Notes: generated from the letters alone by a model not told the origin. 30,221 nt of DNA from DATAEY01 sp038199035 (GCA_038199035.1 JBBPZM010000063.1:1-30221); one strand, 5' to 3'; shown: positions 8,136-16,104, counted from the first letter of the stretch. Translations and numbers: made by a program.

Positions 8136-9281
8136 TTGGACAGCGGACACCAGCCGGTCCCCAGCGTGCGGCTCGAGCGCGTCACCAAGCGCTTCGACGA
8201 TGTGGCGGCCGTCGACGATCTGAACCTCGACATCGAGCGTGGCGAGTTCTTCACGCTGCTCGGACCCAGCGGCTGCGGCAAGACGACGACGCTGCGGATG
8301 GTGGCGGGGTTCGAGGAGCCCACCGAAGGGCGTGTGCTCCTCGACGGCGCGGACGTCACCGGGCTTCCCGCCTTCAAGCGCCCTGTCAACACCGTCTTCC
8401 AGAGCTACGCGCTCTTCCCGCACCTGCGCGTGTCCGAGAACGTGGCCTTCGGCCTGAAGCGCAAGAAGGTTGCGAAGCCCGAGATTCGCCGACGCGTCGA
8501 CGATGAGCTCGAGCGTGTGGGTCTCGCGGCCGAGGCCAACCGCCGGCCGGCTCAGCTCTCGGGCGGCCAGCAGCAACGGGTGGCACTCGCACGCGCGCTG
8601 GTCAACCGCCCCGCGGTGCTCCTGCTCGACGAGCCGCTCGGGGCCCTGGATCTCAAGCTGCGAAAGCAGCTGCAGCTCGAGCTCAAGCGCATCCAGCGCG
8701 ACGTCGGCATCACCTTCGTCTACGTGACCCACGACCAGGAGGAGGCGCTCACCATGTCCGACCGCATCGCGGTGATGAATCGCGGCGTGGTCGAGCAGGT
8801 CGACGTGCCCGAGACGGTCTACGAGCGGCCCCGCACGAGATTCGTGGCCGGTTTCATCGGCGTGTCGAACCTGATGCCCGGCGAGGTCGTCTCCACCAAC
8901 GGCCGCTCCGCCCAGCTGCGACTCGATGCCGGGGTGACGGTCACCACCGGCTCGGCCGGTGCGTCCACGGGCGAGCGCTGCCAGGCGGTCGTGCGCCCCG
9001 AGAAGCTTCAGATCCGCGGGAGCGAAGGCGACCACGGGCAGCCGACGGTCCAGGGGGTGCTGGAGAGCTCGCTCTACCTCGGAACCGCCACGCAGGTCCT
9101 CGTGCGCCTGTCCGACGGAACCGGAATGACCGTTCTGGTGCCCAACGCCGACGAGGAGCAGCGCCGGGCGCTGCCGCCACCAGGCTCCACGGTGAGGATC
9201 GCCTGGTCGCAGGAGAACATCCACATGGTGAAAGAGACGCAGGGCGACGCGATGGCGCGCTCGGTCCCCGCACCGGCCTAG
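8136..9281 (+). CDS. potA: Spermidine/putrescine ABC transporter ATP-binding protein (PotA-like)
   Basis: ATPase subunit of a polyamine importer, about 381 aa. It shows Walker A GPSGCGKT (43-50), Q-loop VFQSYALFPH, signature LSGGQQQR (141-148), Walker B VLLLDE (161-166), D-loop GALD and H-loop H199 in YVTHDQEEA, followed by a TOBE-type C-terminal regulatory region. The start chosen is TTG 8136, placed about 10 bases after GGGGGAG; an in-frame GTG at 8115 would add seven residues but put that ribosome site inside the gene. It is the first gene of a complete importer operon in the order A-D-B-C. Spacing to the binding-protein gene is 16 bases. Assignment to polyamines rather than another MOI-type substrate rests on the binding protein and the divergent amine-catabolic genes. 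Confidence 0.93.
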   Translation: MDSGHQPVPSVRLERVTKRFDDVAAVDDLNLDIERGEFFTLLGPSGCGKTTTLRMVAGFEEPTEGRVLLDGADVTGLPAFKRPVNTVFQSYALFPHLRVSENVAFGLKRKKVAKPEIRRRVDDELERVGLAAEANRRPAQLSGGQQQRVALARALVNRPAVLLLDEPLGALDLKLRKQLQLELKRIQRDVGITFVYVTHDQEEALTMSDRIAVMNRGVVEQVDVPETVYERPRTRFVAGFIGVSNLMPGEVVSTNGRSAQLRLDAGVTVTTGSAGASTGERCQAVVRPEKLQIRGSEGDHGQPTVQGVLESSLYLGTATQVLVRLSDGTGMTVLVPNADEEQRRALPPPGSTVRIAWSQENIHMVKETQGDAMARSVPAPA

Positions 9282-9297
9282 ACAAAGGAGAACCCAC

Positions 9298-10506
9298 GTG
9301 AGCCACAGGACGGAGTTCGAGCGACGCTTCGAGGAGACCCTGCAGCAGGCTCTGACACGCCGCCGGTTGCTGCGCCAAGGAGGAGCCGGTGCGCTGTGGC
9401 TGGGGGCCGCCGCCTACCTGTCGGCCTGCGGGGGCGGGAAGCTCGGAGGGACCGAGAAGTCGGCCGAGAAGGTCATTCCGAAGGGACAGCTCTCCAAGAC
9501 CCTTACCTTCTCCAACTGGCCCCTCTACATCGACGTCGACGACAAGACCAAGCGCCGCCCGACGCTGGACAAGTTCCAGCGCAGGTACGGCACCAACGTC
9601 AGGTACATCGAGGAGATCAACGACAACGCCGAGTTCTTCGGCAAGGTGCGCCAGCAGTACGCCCAGGGCCAGTCGGGCGGGCGCGACCTGCACGTGGTCA
9701 CCGACTGGATGTGCAACCGCATGAAGCGCCTCGGCTACGTGCAGAAGCTCGACAAGTCCGAGATGCCCAATGTCAACGCCAACATCGAGGACGCGGTCGC
9801 CCATCCCGACTTCGACCCCAAGCGCGAGTTCTCGGTCCCCTGGCAGTCGGGGCAGGTCCTGATCATCTACAGACAGGACAAGGTGGGCAACAGCGTCCAG
9901 AGCGTCAACGATCTCTTCGACCCCAAGCTCAAGGGCAAGGTGACCATGCTCAGCGAGATGCGCGACACGGTGGGGTCGGTCTTGCTGGCCGACGGCATCC
10001 AGCCCGAGAAGGCCACCAAGGACCAGGTCATGACGGCGATCGACAAGGTCGCGAAGGCGGCCAAGGACGGCCAGATCCGCCGCTTCACCGGCAACGATTA
10101 CACCAAGGACATCCTCAAGGGCGACTCACACGCCATCCTCGGCTGGTCGGGGGACGCCGTGCAGCTGCAGAGCGACAACAAGAACGTGAAGTACCGCCAG
10201 CCCGCCAGCGGGTTCATGATCTTCACTGACTCCATGCAGATCCCGGTCGGAGCGCCCCACGCCTTCACCGCGCAGAAGATGATGGACTTCGTCTACCAGC
10301 CGGAGATCCAGGCCGAGATCACCGCCTACGTCAACTACGTTCCGCCGGTGAAGGGCACCAAGGAGGTGCTGCTGAAGAAGGATCCGGAGATCGCCAACGA
10401 CCCGCTGATCTTCCCGGACCTCTCCAAGGCACACAACTTCAAGACGTTCTCTCCCGCCGACGAGGCGGAGATCGACGCCGCCTTCCAGCGCGCCACCGGC
10501 GCGTGA
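9298..10506 (+). CDS. potD: Polyamine ABC transporter substrate-binding lipoprotein (PotD-like)
   Basis: Extracellular spermidine/putrescine-type binding protein, 402 aa, GTG start preceded by AAAGGAG. The N-terminus carries consecutive arginines (RRRLLRQGGAGALW, from residue 21), then a hydrophobic stretch and the lipobox LSAC with lipidated C44; this suggests a lipoprotein, possibly Tat-exported. Mature-domain features of the family are LTFSNWPLYIDVD (analogous to the FxNWxxYI start of PotD/PotF) and GKVTMLSEMRDTVG. The GTGA overlap couples it to the first permease. Aromatic and acidic residues that set ligand choice cannot be assigned without a structural alignment, so putrescine, cadaverine and spermidine are all possible. 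Confidence 0.93.
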   Translation: MSHRTEFERRFEETLQQALTRRRLLRQGGAGALWLGAAAYLSACGGGKLGGTEKSAEKVIPKGQLSKTLTFSNWPLYIDVDDKTKRRPTLDKFQRRYGTNVRYIEEINDNAEFFGKVRQQYAQGQSGGRDLHVVTDWMCNRMKRLGYVQKLDKSEMPNVNANIEDAVAHPDFDPKREFSVPWQSGQVLIIYRQDKVGNSVQSVNDLFDPKLKGKVTMLSEMRDTVGSVLLADGIQPEKATKDQVMTAIDKVAKAAKDGQIRRFTGNDYTKDILKGDSHAILGWSGDAVQLQSDNKNVKYRQPASGFMIFTDSMQIPVGAPHAFTAQKMMDFVYQPEIQAEITAYVNYVPPVKGTKEVLLKKDPEIANDPLIFPDLSKAHNFKTFSPADEAEIDAAFQRATGA

Positions 10507-11378
10507 CCGCGCTGCGGGGACGTAGGGGGCTCTTCCCCTACGGGCTTCTCGCGCCCGGCGTGCTCTGGCTGGCGGTCTTCTTCGCCGTCCCGCTGTACTA
10601 CATGGCGAAGATCTCCCTTACGCAGGGAACGCTCGAGACCGGGTTCCAGTTCACCTGGCACTTCGGGACCTATGTCGAGGCGCTCTCCGCTTTCCGCGAG
10701 CAGTTCCTGCGCTCCTTCCTCTACGCCGGCGTGGCCACGTTGACCGCGCTGTTGGTCGGCTATCCGCTGGCGTGGGCGATCGCCTTTCGCGCCGGCAGGT
10801 GGAAGAACGCCCTGCTGCTGGTGGTGATCCTTCCCTTCTTCACCACCTACCTCGTCCGGACCCTCTCGTGGGAGACCATCCTCGACGACGACGGGGTAGT
10901 GGTGCACACCCTGCACAGCGTCGGACTGCTGTCGGGCGATGGGCGGCTGCTGGCCACGGGCACCGCGGTCGTAGCCGGCATCACCTACAACTTCCTGCCG
11001 TTCATGATCCTCCCGCTCTACGCCAGCCTGGAGCGGATCGACAAGCGGATGCTCGAGGCGGCCAACGACCTCTACGCCCGCCGGCGCGACGTCTTCTGGC
11101 GCGTCGTGCTCCCGATGTCCACGCCCGGCGTCGTCGCCGGCGCACTGCTGACCTTCATTCCCGCCGCCGGGGACTTCGTCAACGCGACGCTCCTGGGCAC
11201 GCCGCAGCAGGCGATGATCGGCAACGTCATCCAGAGCCGCTACCTGGTGGTCACGGACTATCCCACTGCCGCCGCGCTCTCCTTCGCGCTGATGGCGGTC
11301 ATCCTCGTGCTGCTGCTGGCCTACGCGCGGCTGGTCGGTACCGAGGCGCTCACGGGCGCCGAGGGGCAGCCCGCGTGA
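10503..11378 (+). CDS. potB: Polyamine ABC transporter permease (PotB-like)
   Basis: Integral membrane permease of the importer, 291 aa. It starts with GTG in a GTGA overlap with potD. Several hydrophobic segments are evident (e.g. LLAPGVLWLAVFFAVPLYY near the N-terminus, LLVVILPFFTTYLVRTLSW centrally). The cytoplasmic coupling EAA loop is present as EAANDLYA followed by FWRVVLPMSTPGV. The usual glycine of EAAxDLGA is tyrosine here; the following LP and PG positions are intact. It should pair with PotC to form the translocation pore. TGATG at 11376-11380 links it to potC. Confidence 0.92.
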   Translation: MTALRGRRGLFPYGLLAPGVLWLAVFFAVPLYYMAKISLTQGTLETGFQFTWHFGTYVEALSAFREQFLRSFLYAGVATLTALLVGYPLAWAIAFRAGRWKNALLLVVILPFFTTYLVRTLSWETILDDDGVVVHTLHSVGLLSGDGRLLATGTAVVAGITYNFLPFMILPLYASLERIDKRMLEAANDLYARRRDVFWRVVLPMSTPGVVAGALLTFIPAAGDFVNATLLGTPQQAMIGNVIQSRYLVVTDYPTAAALSFALMAVILVLLLAYARLVGTEALTGAEGQPA

Positions 11379-12256
11379 TGGAGGCCGGCACCGTCGGCGC
11401 ACCGGTGCGCGCGGAGAGCCGACCGGCCCTCATGCGCACCGCCCGCGGAGTCCTGCACCAGTCGCTGAACGTCTACTGCGGCCTGGTCCTCGCCTATCTG
11501 CTGGCGCCGATCGCGATCATCCTGCTCTTCTCGTTCAACCACACGCGCAGCCGGTTCAACTTCGTGTGGCAGGGCTTCACCCTCCAGAACTGGGCCGACC
11601 CGTTCAAGATCCCCGATCTGTCCGACGCGATGAAGGTGAGCCTGGAGGTCGCGGCTCTCTCGACCGTCATCGCCACCGCCCTGGGGACGCTGATGGCGCT
11701 CGCCCTGGTGCGCTACCAGTTTCGCGGTCGGGCCCCGCTGAACTTCTTCATATTCCTACCGCTGGCGACGCCCGAGGTCGTCATGGGCGCCTCGCTGCTG
11801 TCGCTCTTCCTCTCGCTCGGCGTGGCCACTGGCTTCGCCACGATCGTCATCGCCCACGTGATGTTCAACATCTCGTTCGTCGTGGTCACGGTGCGCTCGC
11901 GCCTGATCGGCTTCGACCGCTCGATCGAGGAGGCCGCGCAGGACCTCGGTGCCAATGCCTTCCAGACGTTCGTGAGGGTGACGCTTCCCCTGATCGCGCC
12001 CGGGGTGCTGGCCGCGGCGCTCCTTGCCTTCGGGCTGTCCATCGACGACTTCGTCATAACGAACTTCAACAACGGCTCGACCGTGACCTACCCGCTCTAC
12101 ATCTGGGGTGCGGCGCGCGTCTCCCTGCCGCCCCAGATCAACGTCATCGCCGCAATGATCTTCGTCTTCACCCTGGCGATGATGGCCTTGGTCGTCTGGC
12201 AGCAGCGCCGAGCGGAGCGCATGGCCGCGGTGCGTCCCGAGCCCGAGGCGGGCTGA
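11378..12256 (+). CDS. potC: Polyamine ABC transporter permease (PotC-like)
   Basis: Second permease, 292 aa. The start is ATG 11378 (MEAGTVGAPVRAESRPALMR), sharing one base with the potB stop; a longer upstream frame is a shadow of potB. Membrane segments include VLAYLLAPIAIILLFSFN, FIFLPLATPEVVMGASLLS and IFVFTLAMMALVVW. The canonical EAA loop EAAQDLGANAFQTF with VTLPLIAPGV is intact, unlike PotB. Also typical of PotC are SFNHTRSRFNFVWQGFTLQN near the N-terminus and GLSIDDFVITNF. It is the last gene of the importer operon; the next gene converges on it. Confidence 0.93.
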   Translation: MEAGTVGAPVRAESRPALMRTARGVLHQSLNVYCGLVLAYLLAPIAIILLFSFNHTRSRFNFVWQGFTLQNWADPFKIPDLSDAMKVSLEVAALSTVIATALGTLMALALVRYQFRGRAPLNFFIFLPLATPEVVMGASLLSLFLSLGVATGFATIVIAHVMFNISFVVVTVRSRLIGFDRSIEEAAQDLGANAFQTFVRVTLPLIAPGVLAAALLAFGLSIDDFVITNFNNGSTVTYPLYIWGAARVSLPPQINVIAAMIFVFTLAMMALVVWQQRRAERMAAVRPEPEAG

Positions 12257-12348
12257 AGCGTCAATACGGGGGTCCGGTGCGGTGATCGGATTCGATCTCC
12301 GCGGCAACCGCAGCGACGGTCTGGACGCGTCGTCTGCGCGAGGCCGCG

Positions 12349-12384
12349 GGCCCGGTCGTCTGCTCGCCGGTTGGGTGCCGGGCC
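12349..12384. terminator. Possible hairpin between convergent potC and secreted-protein genes
   Basis: GGCCCGG (12349-12355) can pair perfectly with CCGGGCC (12378-12384) across a 22-base loop, in the 127-bp gap between convergent genes. The long loop and absence of a T-run make it a weak bidirectional terminator candidate. Nothing else was recognised in this gap. Confidence 0.25.
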
Positions 12385-12776
12385 TAGATCGGCCGGCAGG
12401 CCGGCTGAAGCGTGACCGTCGGGTTCGTGCGCGGGCGGAAGCTGCCGGGAAGCAGGTAGACCCGCAGGACGTCGTCGCAGCGGATGGCCGAGTTGAGCGG
12501 GATGGCGAACTCGACGGTGTGGTAGCGGCAGTCGACCGTGCGCGCGTTGATGCGCTGGCAGCCGTCGACGCCGTAGGCCTCGGGGAAGTCGAGGCGCAGG
12601 TAGAGGCTGCGGGCGAAGCCCTGGGTCACGCTGCTGGCCCGGGCGAGCGTGAGGACGCGGGGCGGCACGGTCGCTCCCGCGGGAGAGGGCACGCCGGCCA
12701 GCGCGAGCGCCGCCACGGCGGCGGCACATGCCACGACAGCGGCGATCACGCGCAGCCGGCCGAAGGCAGCGCTCAC
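12384..12776 (-). CDS. Small secreted or membrane-anchored protein of unknown function
   Basis: A 130-residue protein I do not recognise. It has a basic start (MSAAFGRLRV) and a long hydrophobic core (about residues 9-30), consistent with a signal peptide or anchor ending near VPSPAGA. The remaining roughly 95 residues have three cysteines that could form disulphides outside the cell (in DGCQRIN, VDCRYH and IRCDD) plus a fourth near the end (QPACRPI), and look beta-rich. GTG start at 12776 overlaps the stop of the upstream membrane-fusion protein gene by GTGA, so it is translationally coupled and probably works with that system at the cell surface. Confidence 0.72.
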   Translation of the reverse strand: MSAAFGRLRVIAAVVACAAAVAALALAGVPSPAGATVPPRVLTLARASSVTQGFARSLYLRLDFPEAYGVDGCQRINARTVDCRYHTVEFAIPLNSAIRCDDVLRVYLLPGSFRPRTNPTVTLQPACRPI

Positions 12777-13618
12777 TTGTAGACCTTCATGCTCGCCGAC
12801 ATGCCCTGGCGCAGCCCGGGGTCCGGAGCCCCATCGAAGCGCACCTTGACGTCGTACTCCTGGGCCTGCTGCTTCTCGGAGACCGAGAACGAGAGGCTCT
12901 GCTGGTGGGGCTCCTCGCTGATCTCCTCGACCACCCCGGGCAGCTCGCGGCCGCCGAAGGCGTCGACCGAGACCTCGGCACGCTGGCCGATACGCAGGTC
13001 CGATAGGCCCTTGTCCTCCTTGATGCGCCCGATGGCGCGCAGGTCGCCGCGATCGATCAGGGTGGCCACCGTGGTGCCGGGGGCGATGGAGGCCCCGAGG
13101 TCCTGGCGGATCGAGATGACCGATCCGGTGACGTCCGAGGTGATGAGCTCGTTGCCCACCCGGGCGATCGGGTGGTGGGCGCGGACGGAATCGCCGATCG
13201 ACGCGTAGTCCTCCTTGAGGGTCCCGCCCTCGTGGGCGGGGAGCGCAGTCTGGGGTGCGGAGATGACCACGTCGTCGATCTTCACCCGCTTGCTGACCTC
13301 GGAGATGTAGACGAACAGGCCGATGCCCAGGACGACCACCACCGCCGCGGCGATCGGAGCCACCCGGCGCCAGGGGAAGGGGCGGCGCTCCGCCTCGACC
13401 TCGTCCGCCGGCGCCCCGTCAGGGCCGGGCCCCTGCTGATCGCCGGACTCGTCCTGGTCGGGGGGGCGGCCGCCGCCGCCATCGTGGTCGAGGGGCCGCT
13501 CGACCTGCCTCTCGCGATCGAGCGGGCGCCCGTCGCCGTGCTCGTCGTGCTCGTCGTGCTCGTCGTGCTCGACGGGCGGGGCGTCGGCCGGCGCGACGGG
13601 GTGCTCGCGCGTGCTCAT
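12773..13618 (-). CDS. Membrane-fusion (HlyD/MacA-like) protein with acidic His-rich N-terminal extension
   Basis: Single-pass adaptor-like protein, 281 aa. A long polar cytoplasmic N-terminus (about 80 residues) with the repeat EHDEHDEHDEH precedes one transmembrane helix (about 85-105, VAPIAAAVVVVLGIGLFVYI). The outside part has a barrel-sandwich/lipoyl-like segment (GSVISIRQDLGASIAPGTTV) and a beta-barrel tail ending in RQGMSASMKVYK, as in HlyD-family adaptors. ATG at 13618. It lies 43 bases downstream of a second, larger adaptor gene and overlaps the small secreted gene. No ATPase or permease is adjacent. The His/Asp/Glu-rich extension might bind metal; this is inference. Confidence 0.75.
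   Translation of the reverse strand: MSTREHPVAPADAPPVEHDEHDEHDEHGDGRPLDRERQVERPLDHDGGGGRPPDQDESGDQQGPGPDGAPADEVEAERRPFPWRRVAPIAAAVVVVLGIGLFVYISEVSKRVKIDDVVISAPQTALPAHEGGTLKEDYASIGDSVRAHHPIARVGNELITSDVTGSVISIRQDLGASIAPGTTVATLIDRGDLRAIGRIKEDKGLSDLRIGQRAEVSVDAFGGRELPGVVEEISEEPHQQSLSFSVSEKQQAQEYDVKVRFDGAPDPGLRQGMSASMKVYK
13538..13571. repeat. 9-bp tandem repeat encoding DEH units
   Basis: GTGCTCGTC is repeated 3.8 times on the plus strand. Read on the minus strand inside the adaptor gene it encodes repeating Asp-Glu-His triplets. It is in frame, so copy-number change would lengthen or shorten the acidic tail without breaking the gene. Confidence 0.85.
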
Positions 13619-13661
13619 CGCTGCACGTCTCGCCGCTTGGGCGCGGTGTGGAATCGCCCGC

Positions 13662-15455
13662 TCATCCGCTCAGGTCCGGGGGAGCGGCGATCGTCCGCAC
13701 CACCCGCTCGCCCAAGCCGACGCCGCCGAGGATCTGCACCGTCGAGTCGTTCTGGAGGCCGGTGACCACGAGGCGGGCCTGCGGCTTGCCGTCCGGCCCG
13801 ATGACCGTCACCGTGGGGTTGGCGCCCTCGGGGGAGCGGACGGCCGTGCGCGGGACGGTCAGGACCTGGTTGGCGCGAGCGACGGTCACGTTTGCCGTCG
13901 CGGTCATGCCGGGCTTGAGCTGCCCCTGGTCCTCGTCGAGCACGAGCGTCACCTCGTAGGTCACGACGTTGTTGACGATCCGGGCGATCGGATCGATCGA
14001 GGCGACGTGGGCGCCAAAGCGCTTGTCGGGCAGCGCGTCGACGGTGATGGAGGCGGCGTCGCCCCGGTGCAGCGACGCGGCGTCGGTCTCGTTGAAGTTG
14101 GCCTTGACCTGGAGGCCGCGGGTTTGGGCCAGGGTGATCAGGCCGCTCTGACCCGTGCCGGCGCCCGCGGCCCCCGCCCCGGGCGTCGGCGCGTTCTGAC
14201 CGGCGGATGGGGCCGACCCGGCGGCCCCGCCGCTCTGGGGCATCGCCGCCGCCGCGGCAGCCGCGGACGGGCCGGCGGCCCCGACCAGCTGGCCGACCTT
14301 GGCGTCGACGTGGCCGACGACTCCCTCGACGGGCGCGCGCAGGACGGTGTCCTCCACCGCCTTGCGGGCGTCCTGGAGGGTCGACTGCGCCTGGGCGACG
14401 GTGGCCATCCCCACGGCGACGTCGGCGAACTTGATCTGCGCGTCGACGCTGTTGCGGGCCAGTGTCGTGCGCAGCTCGGCCTCGCTGCCCGTCAACGACG
14501 CCCGGGCCGAGTCGAGCTGCTGCTGGGCGGTGGCGATGCCGTTGGAGAGATTGCCGGCGGCGTCGCCCAACCGGCGGGTCGCCTCGCGCAGCGAGACGCG
14601 GTCGCCCTCCACGTCAGACACGTCGGTGCGGACGTTGGCGGTCGCGGTGTCGAGGTCCGCCTTGGCGTTGGCCTCGTCGGACTGCTCGGTGGCGATGCGA
14701 TCCTGGAGCACGGCGATCCGGAAGTTCGCGTCGTTGATCTGGAAGGTGTCGGGCGGAACCTGCTTCTGCGCGTCGCGCAGACGGTCCAGGGCCGCGCGCA
14801 GCTGCTCCTGGTCCTGCTGGCGCTGGTTGCGATTGGCCAGGTACTCGCGCTGGAGGGCGTTGAGGCGGCTGCGGTCCTGGGCGAGGCGAAGCTGGGCGGC
14901 CCGCAGGTCGGCCTGCTCGCCGCTGACCCGGGCGCGGGCCAGCGCGCCGTGCAGGCCGGCGACGTTGGAGCGCCCGATGCGCCGCGCGTCGGCCAGGTCG
15001 CGCTCGGCGTTGCGCACGGCGACCCGCGACTGGTCGGCCATGCGCTGGCGCTCGGCCAGCTCGATTGGGGTCATCCCGCCGCGGGTCTGGGCCAGCCGGG
15101 CGCGGGCCGACTCCAGGTTGGCCTCGGCGGAGCCGAGCTGGGCGCGCTGCGAGCGATCGTCCAGGCGCGCGAGGACCTGACCGGGCGCGACGTGGTCCCC
15201 TTCCTCCACCGGCACCGAGATCAGCCGCCCGCTGGCCTCGAAGCCAAGCGAGAGCTCCCGGGGCGGCTCGACGTTGCCGTCGGCCGAGACCGTCGAGACC
15301 ACGTTGCCCCGCTGCACCGGCACGGTGGCCGAGGCGCCGTCCTTGCCCGAGGAGCCCGAGGCGGCCACTATGGCCAGCAGGGCGACGATGGACACGCCGC
15401 CGAGCACCACGGCGAGCAGCGGTGCGCGGCGAAGGGCGGGGAGGATGCGGTTCAT
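13662..15455 (-). CDS. HlyD/MacA-type efflux periplasmic-adaptor-like protein
   Basis: Membrane-fusion protein, 597 aa. ATG 15455 (MNRILPALRRAPLL) gives a short basic tail and one membrane helix (about 11-33). Then comes a first lipoyl half (LSLGFEASGRLISVPVEEGD then HVAPGQVLARLDD), a very long Gln/Arg/Ala-rich coiled coil (about residues 110-375, heptad-like), the second lipoyl half (VLRAPVEGVVGHVDAKVGQLVG) and a Gly/Ala/Pro-rich insertion (about 410-450). A beta-barrel segment (LKPGMTATANVTVA) and membrane-proximal domain follow. MacA-like adaptors normally serve a MacB/LolCDE-type ABC pump, which is missing here. Transcribed from the TetR palindrome. The start has no clear ribosome site. 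Confidence 0.9.
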   Translation of the reverse strand: MNRILPALRRAPLLAVVLGGVSIVALLAIVAASGSSGKDGASATVPVQRGNVVSTVSADGNVEPPRELSLGFEASGRLISVPVEEGDHVAPGQVLARLDDRSQRAQLGSAEANLESARARLAQTRGGMTPIELAERQRMADQSRVAVRNAERDLADARRIGRSNVAGLHGALARARVSGEQADLRAAQLRLAQDRSRLNALQREYLANRNQRQQDQEQLRAALDRLRDAQKQVPPDTFQINDANFRIAVLQDRIATEQSDEANAKADLDTATANVRTDVSDVEGDRVSLREATRRLGDAAGNLSNGIATAQQQLDSARASLTGSEAELRTTLARNSVDAQIKFADVAVGMATVAQAQSTLQDARKAVEDTVLRAPVEGVVGHVDAKVGQLVGAAGPSAAAAAAAMPQSGGAAGSAPSAGQNAPTPGAGAAGAGTGQSGLITLAQTRGLQVKANFNETDAASLHRGDAASITVDALPDKRFGAHVASIDPIARIVNNVVTYEVTLVLDEDQGQLKPGMTATANVTVARANQVLTVPRTAVRSPEGANPTVTVIGPDGKPQARLVVTGLQNDSTVQILGGVGLGERVVRTIAAPPDLSG

Positions 15456-15492
15456 CGGTTCGGTGAGGAGGGACGATGGCGGACTGCGCCCG

Positions 15493-15498
15493 TATAAC
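15493..15498 (+). promoter_or_regulatory. Candidate -10 element of the tetR gene, overlapped by a minus-strand -10
   Basis: TATAAC lies 28 bases before the TetR GTG start. The offset sequence read on the minus strand, TTATAC (15492-15497), could be the -10 of the adaptor operon. Both touch the left arm of the palindrome, so repressor binding would block both directions. No matching -35 boxes were clear. Confidence 0.45.
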
Positions 15499-15523
15499 GA
15501 AACGATACAGTAGCGTTTCGTAA
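15495..15523. promoter_or_regulatory. TetR operator: 29-bp near-perfect palindrome
   Basis: TAACGAAACG (15495-15504) and CGTTTCGTAA (15514-15523) are inverted repeats matching 9 of 10 positions. The core between them contains TAC-A-GTA (15506-15512), sharing the same centre at 15509, so only two pairs of the whole dyad mismatch. It sits in the 70-bp space between the divergent tetR and adaptor genes, the standard place for a TetR autoregulatory operator. Confidence 0.8.
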
Positions 15524-15525
15524 TC

Positions 15526-16104
15526 GTGGCGACGGAGACCTCGCAGGACCCCCGGGTGGAGCGGTCGAAGAGCGCCGTGCTGGAGGCGGCGGTCGACCTG
15601 CTGCTCGAAGGGGGCGTGGGGGCGGTGACCGTCGAGGCGATCGTGGAGCGCTCGGGGGTGGCGCGCTCCACCATCTACCGTCACTGGGAGAGCCGGCGCG
15701 AGCTCTTGCTCGCCACCTTCGACGCCCTCACGCCGCCTCCCGACGACCCCAGGGTCGACGGTCCCCTTCGCGATCGGCTCGCCGACTTGCTCCAGAGCCG
15801 GGCGCGCCGCATCGGCAGCGTTCCCTGGGCGGCGGCCATCCCCACCCTGCTCGATGCCACCTCGCGCGACCCCGAGCTCGCCGGTGTGCGCGAGCGTCTG
15901 GTCGAGCAGCACCGCGGCGCCTTCCGGCGCACGCTTGAGCGCGCGGTCGAGGAGGGCGAGCTACCCGCGACGACCGACATGAGCGAGGCGATCTCGCAGA
16001 TCGCCGGCCCGATGTTCTACCGCCTGCTGATCAGCCGCGAGCCGCTCGACGACGCGTTCGCGCGCCGTGTCGTCGACCTGTTCCTGGCGAGCCGCCAGCG
16101 GTAG
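15526..16104 (+). CDS. TetR/AcrR-family transcriptional repressor
   Basis: 192-aa TetR-family regulator. The N-terminal helix-turn-helix is clear (AVTVEAIVERSGVARSTIYR followed by HWESRRELLLATFDAL), with a helical ligand-binding C-terminal domain. GTG start at 15526 follows the palindrome with a short leader and no evident Shine-Dalgarno site. It is divergent from the adaptor operon and is likely its repressor and its own, relieved by a small, perhaps membrane-active, ligand. The ligand cannot be inferred. Confidence 0.93.
   Translation: MATETSQDPRVERSKSAVLEAAVDLLLEGGVGAVTVEAIVERSGVARSTIYRHWESRRELLLATFDALTPPPDDPRVDGPLRDRLADLLQSRARRIGSVPWAAAIPTLLDATSRDPELAGVRERLVEQHRGAFRRTLERAVEEGELPATTDMSEAISQIAGPMFYRLLISREPLDDAFARRVVDLFLASRQR

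Noticed and set aside
13611..15497. 628-codon plus-strand open frame
   Set aside because: Mirror of the MacA-like coiled-coil gene; no motifs and no separate promoter.
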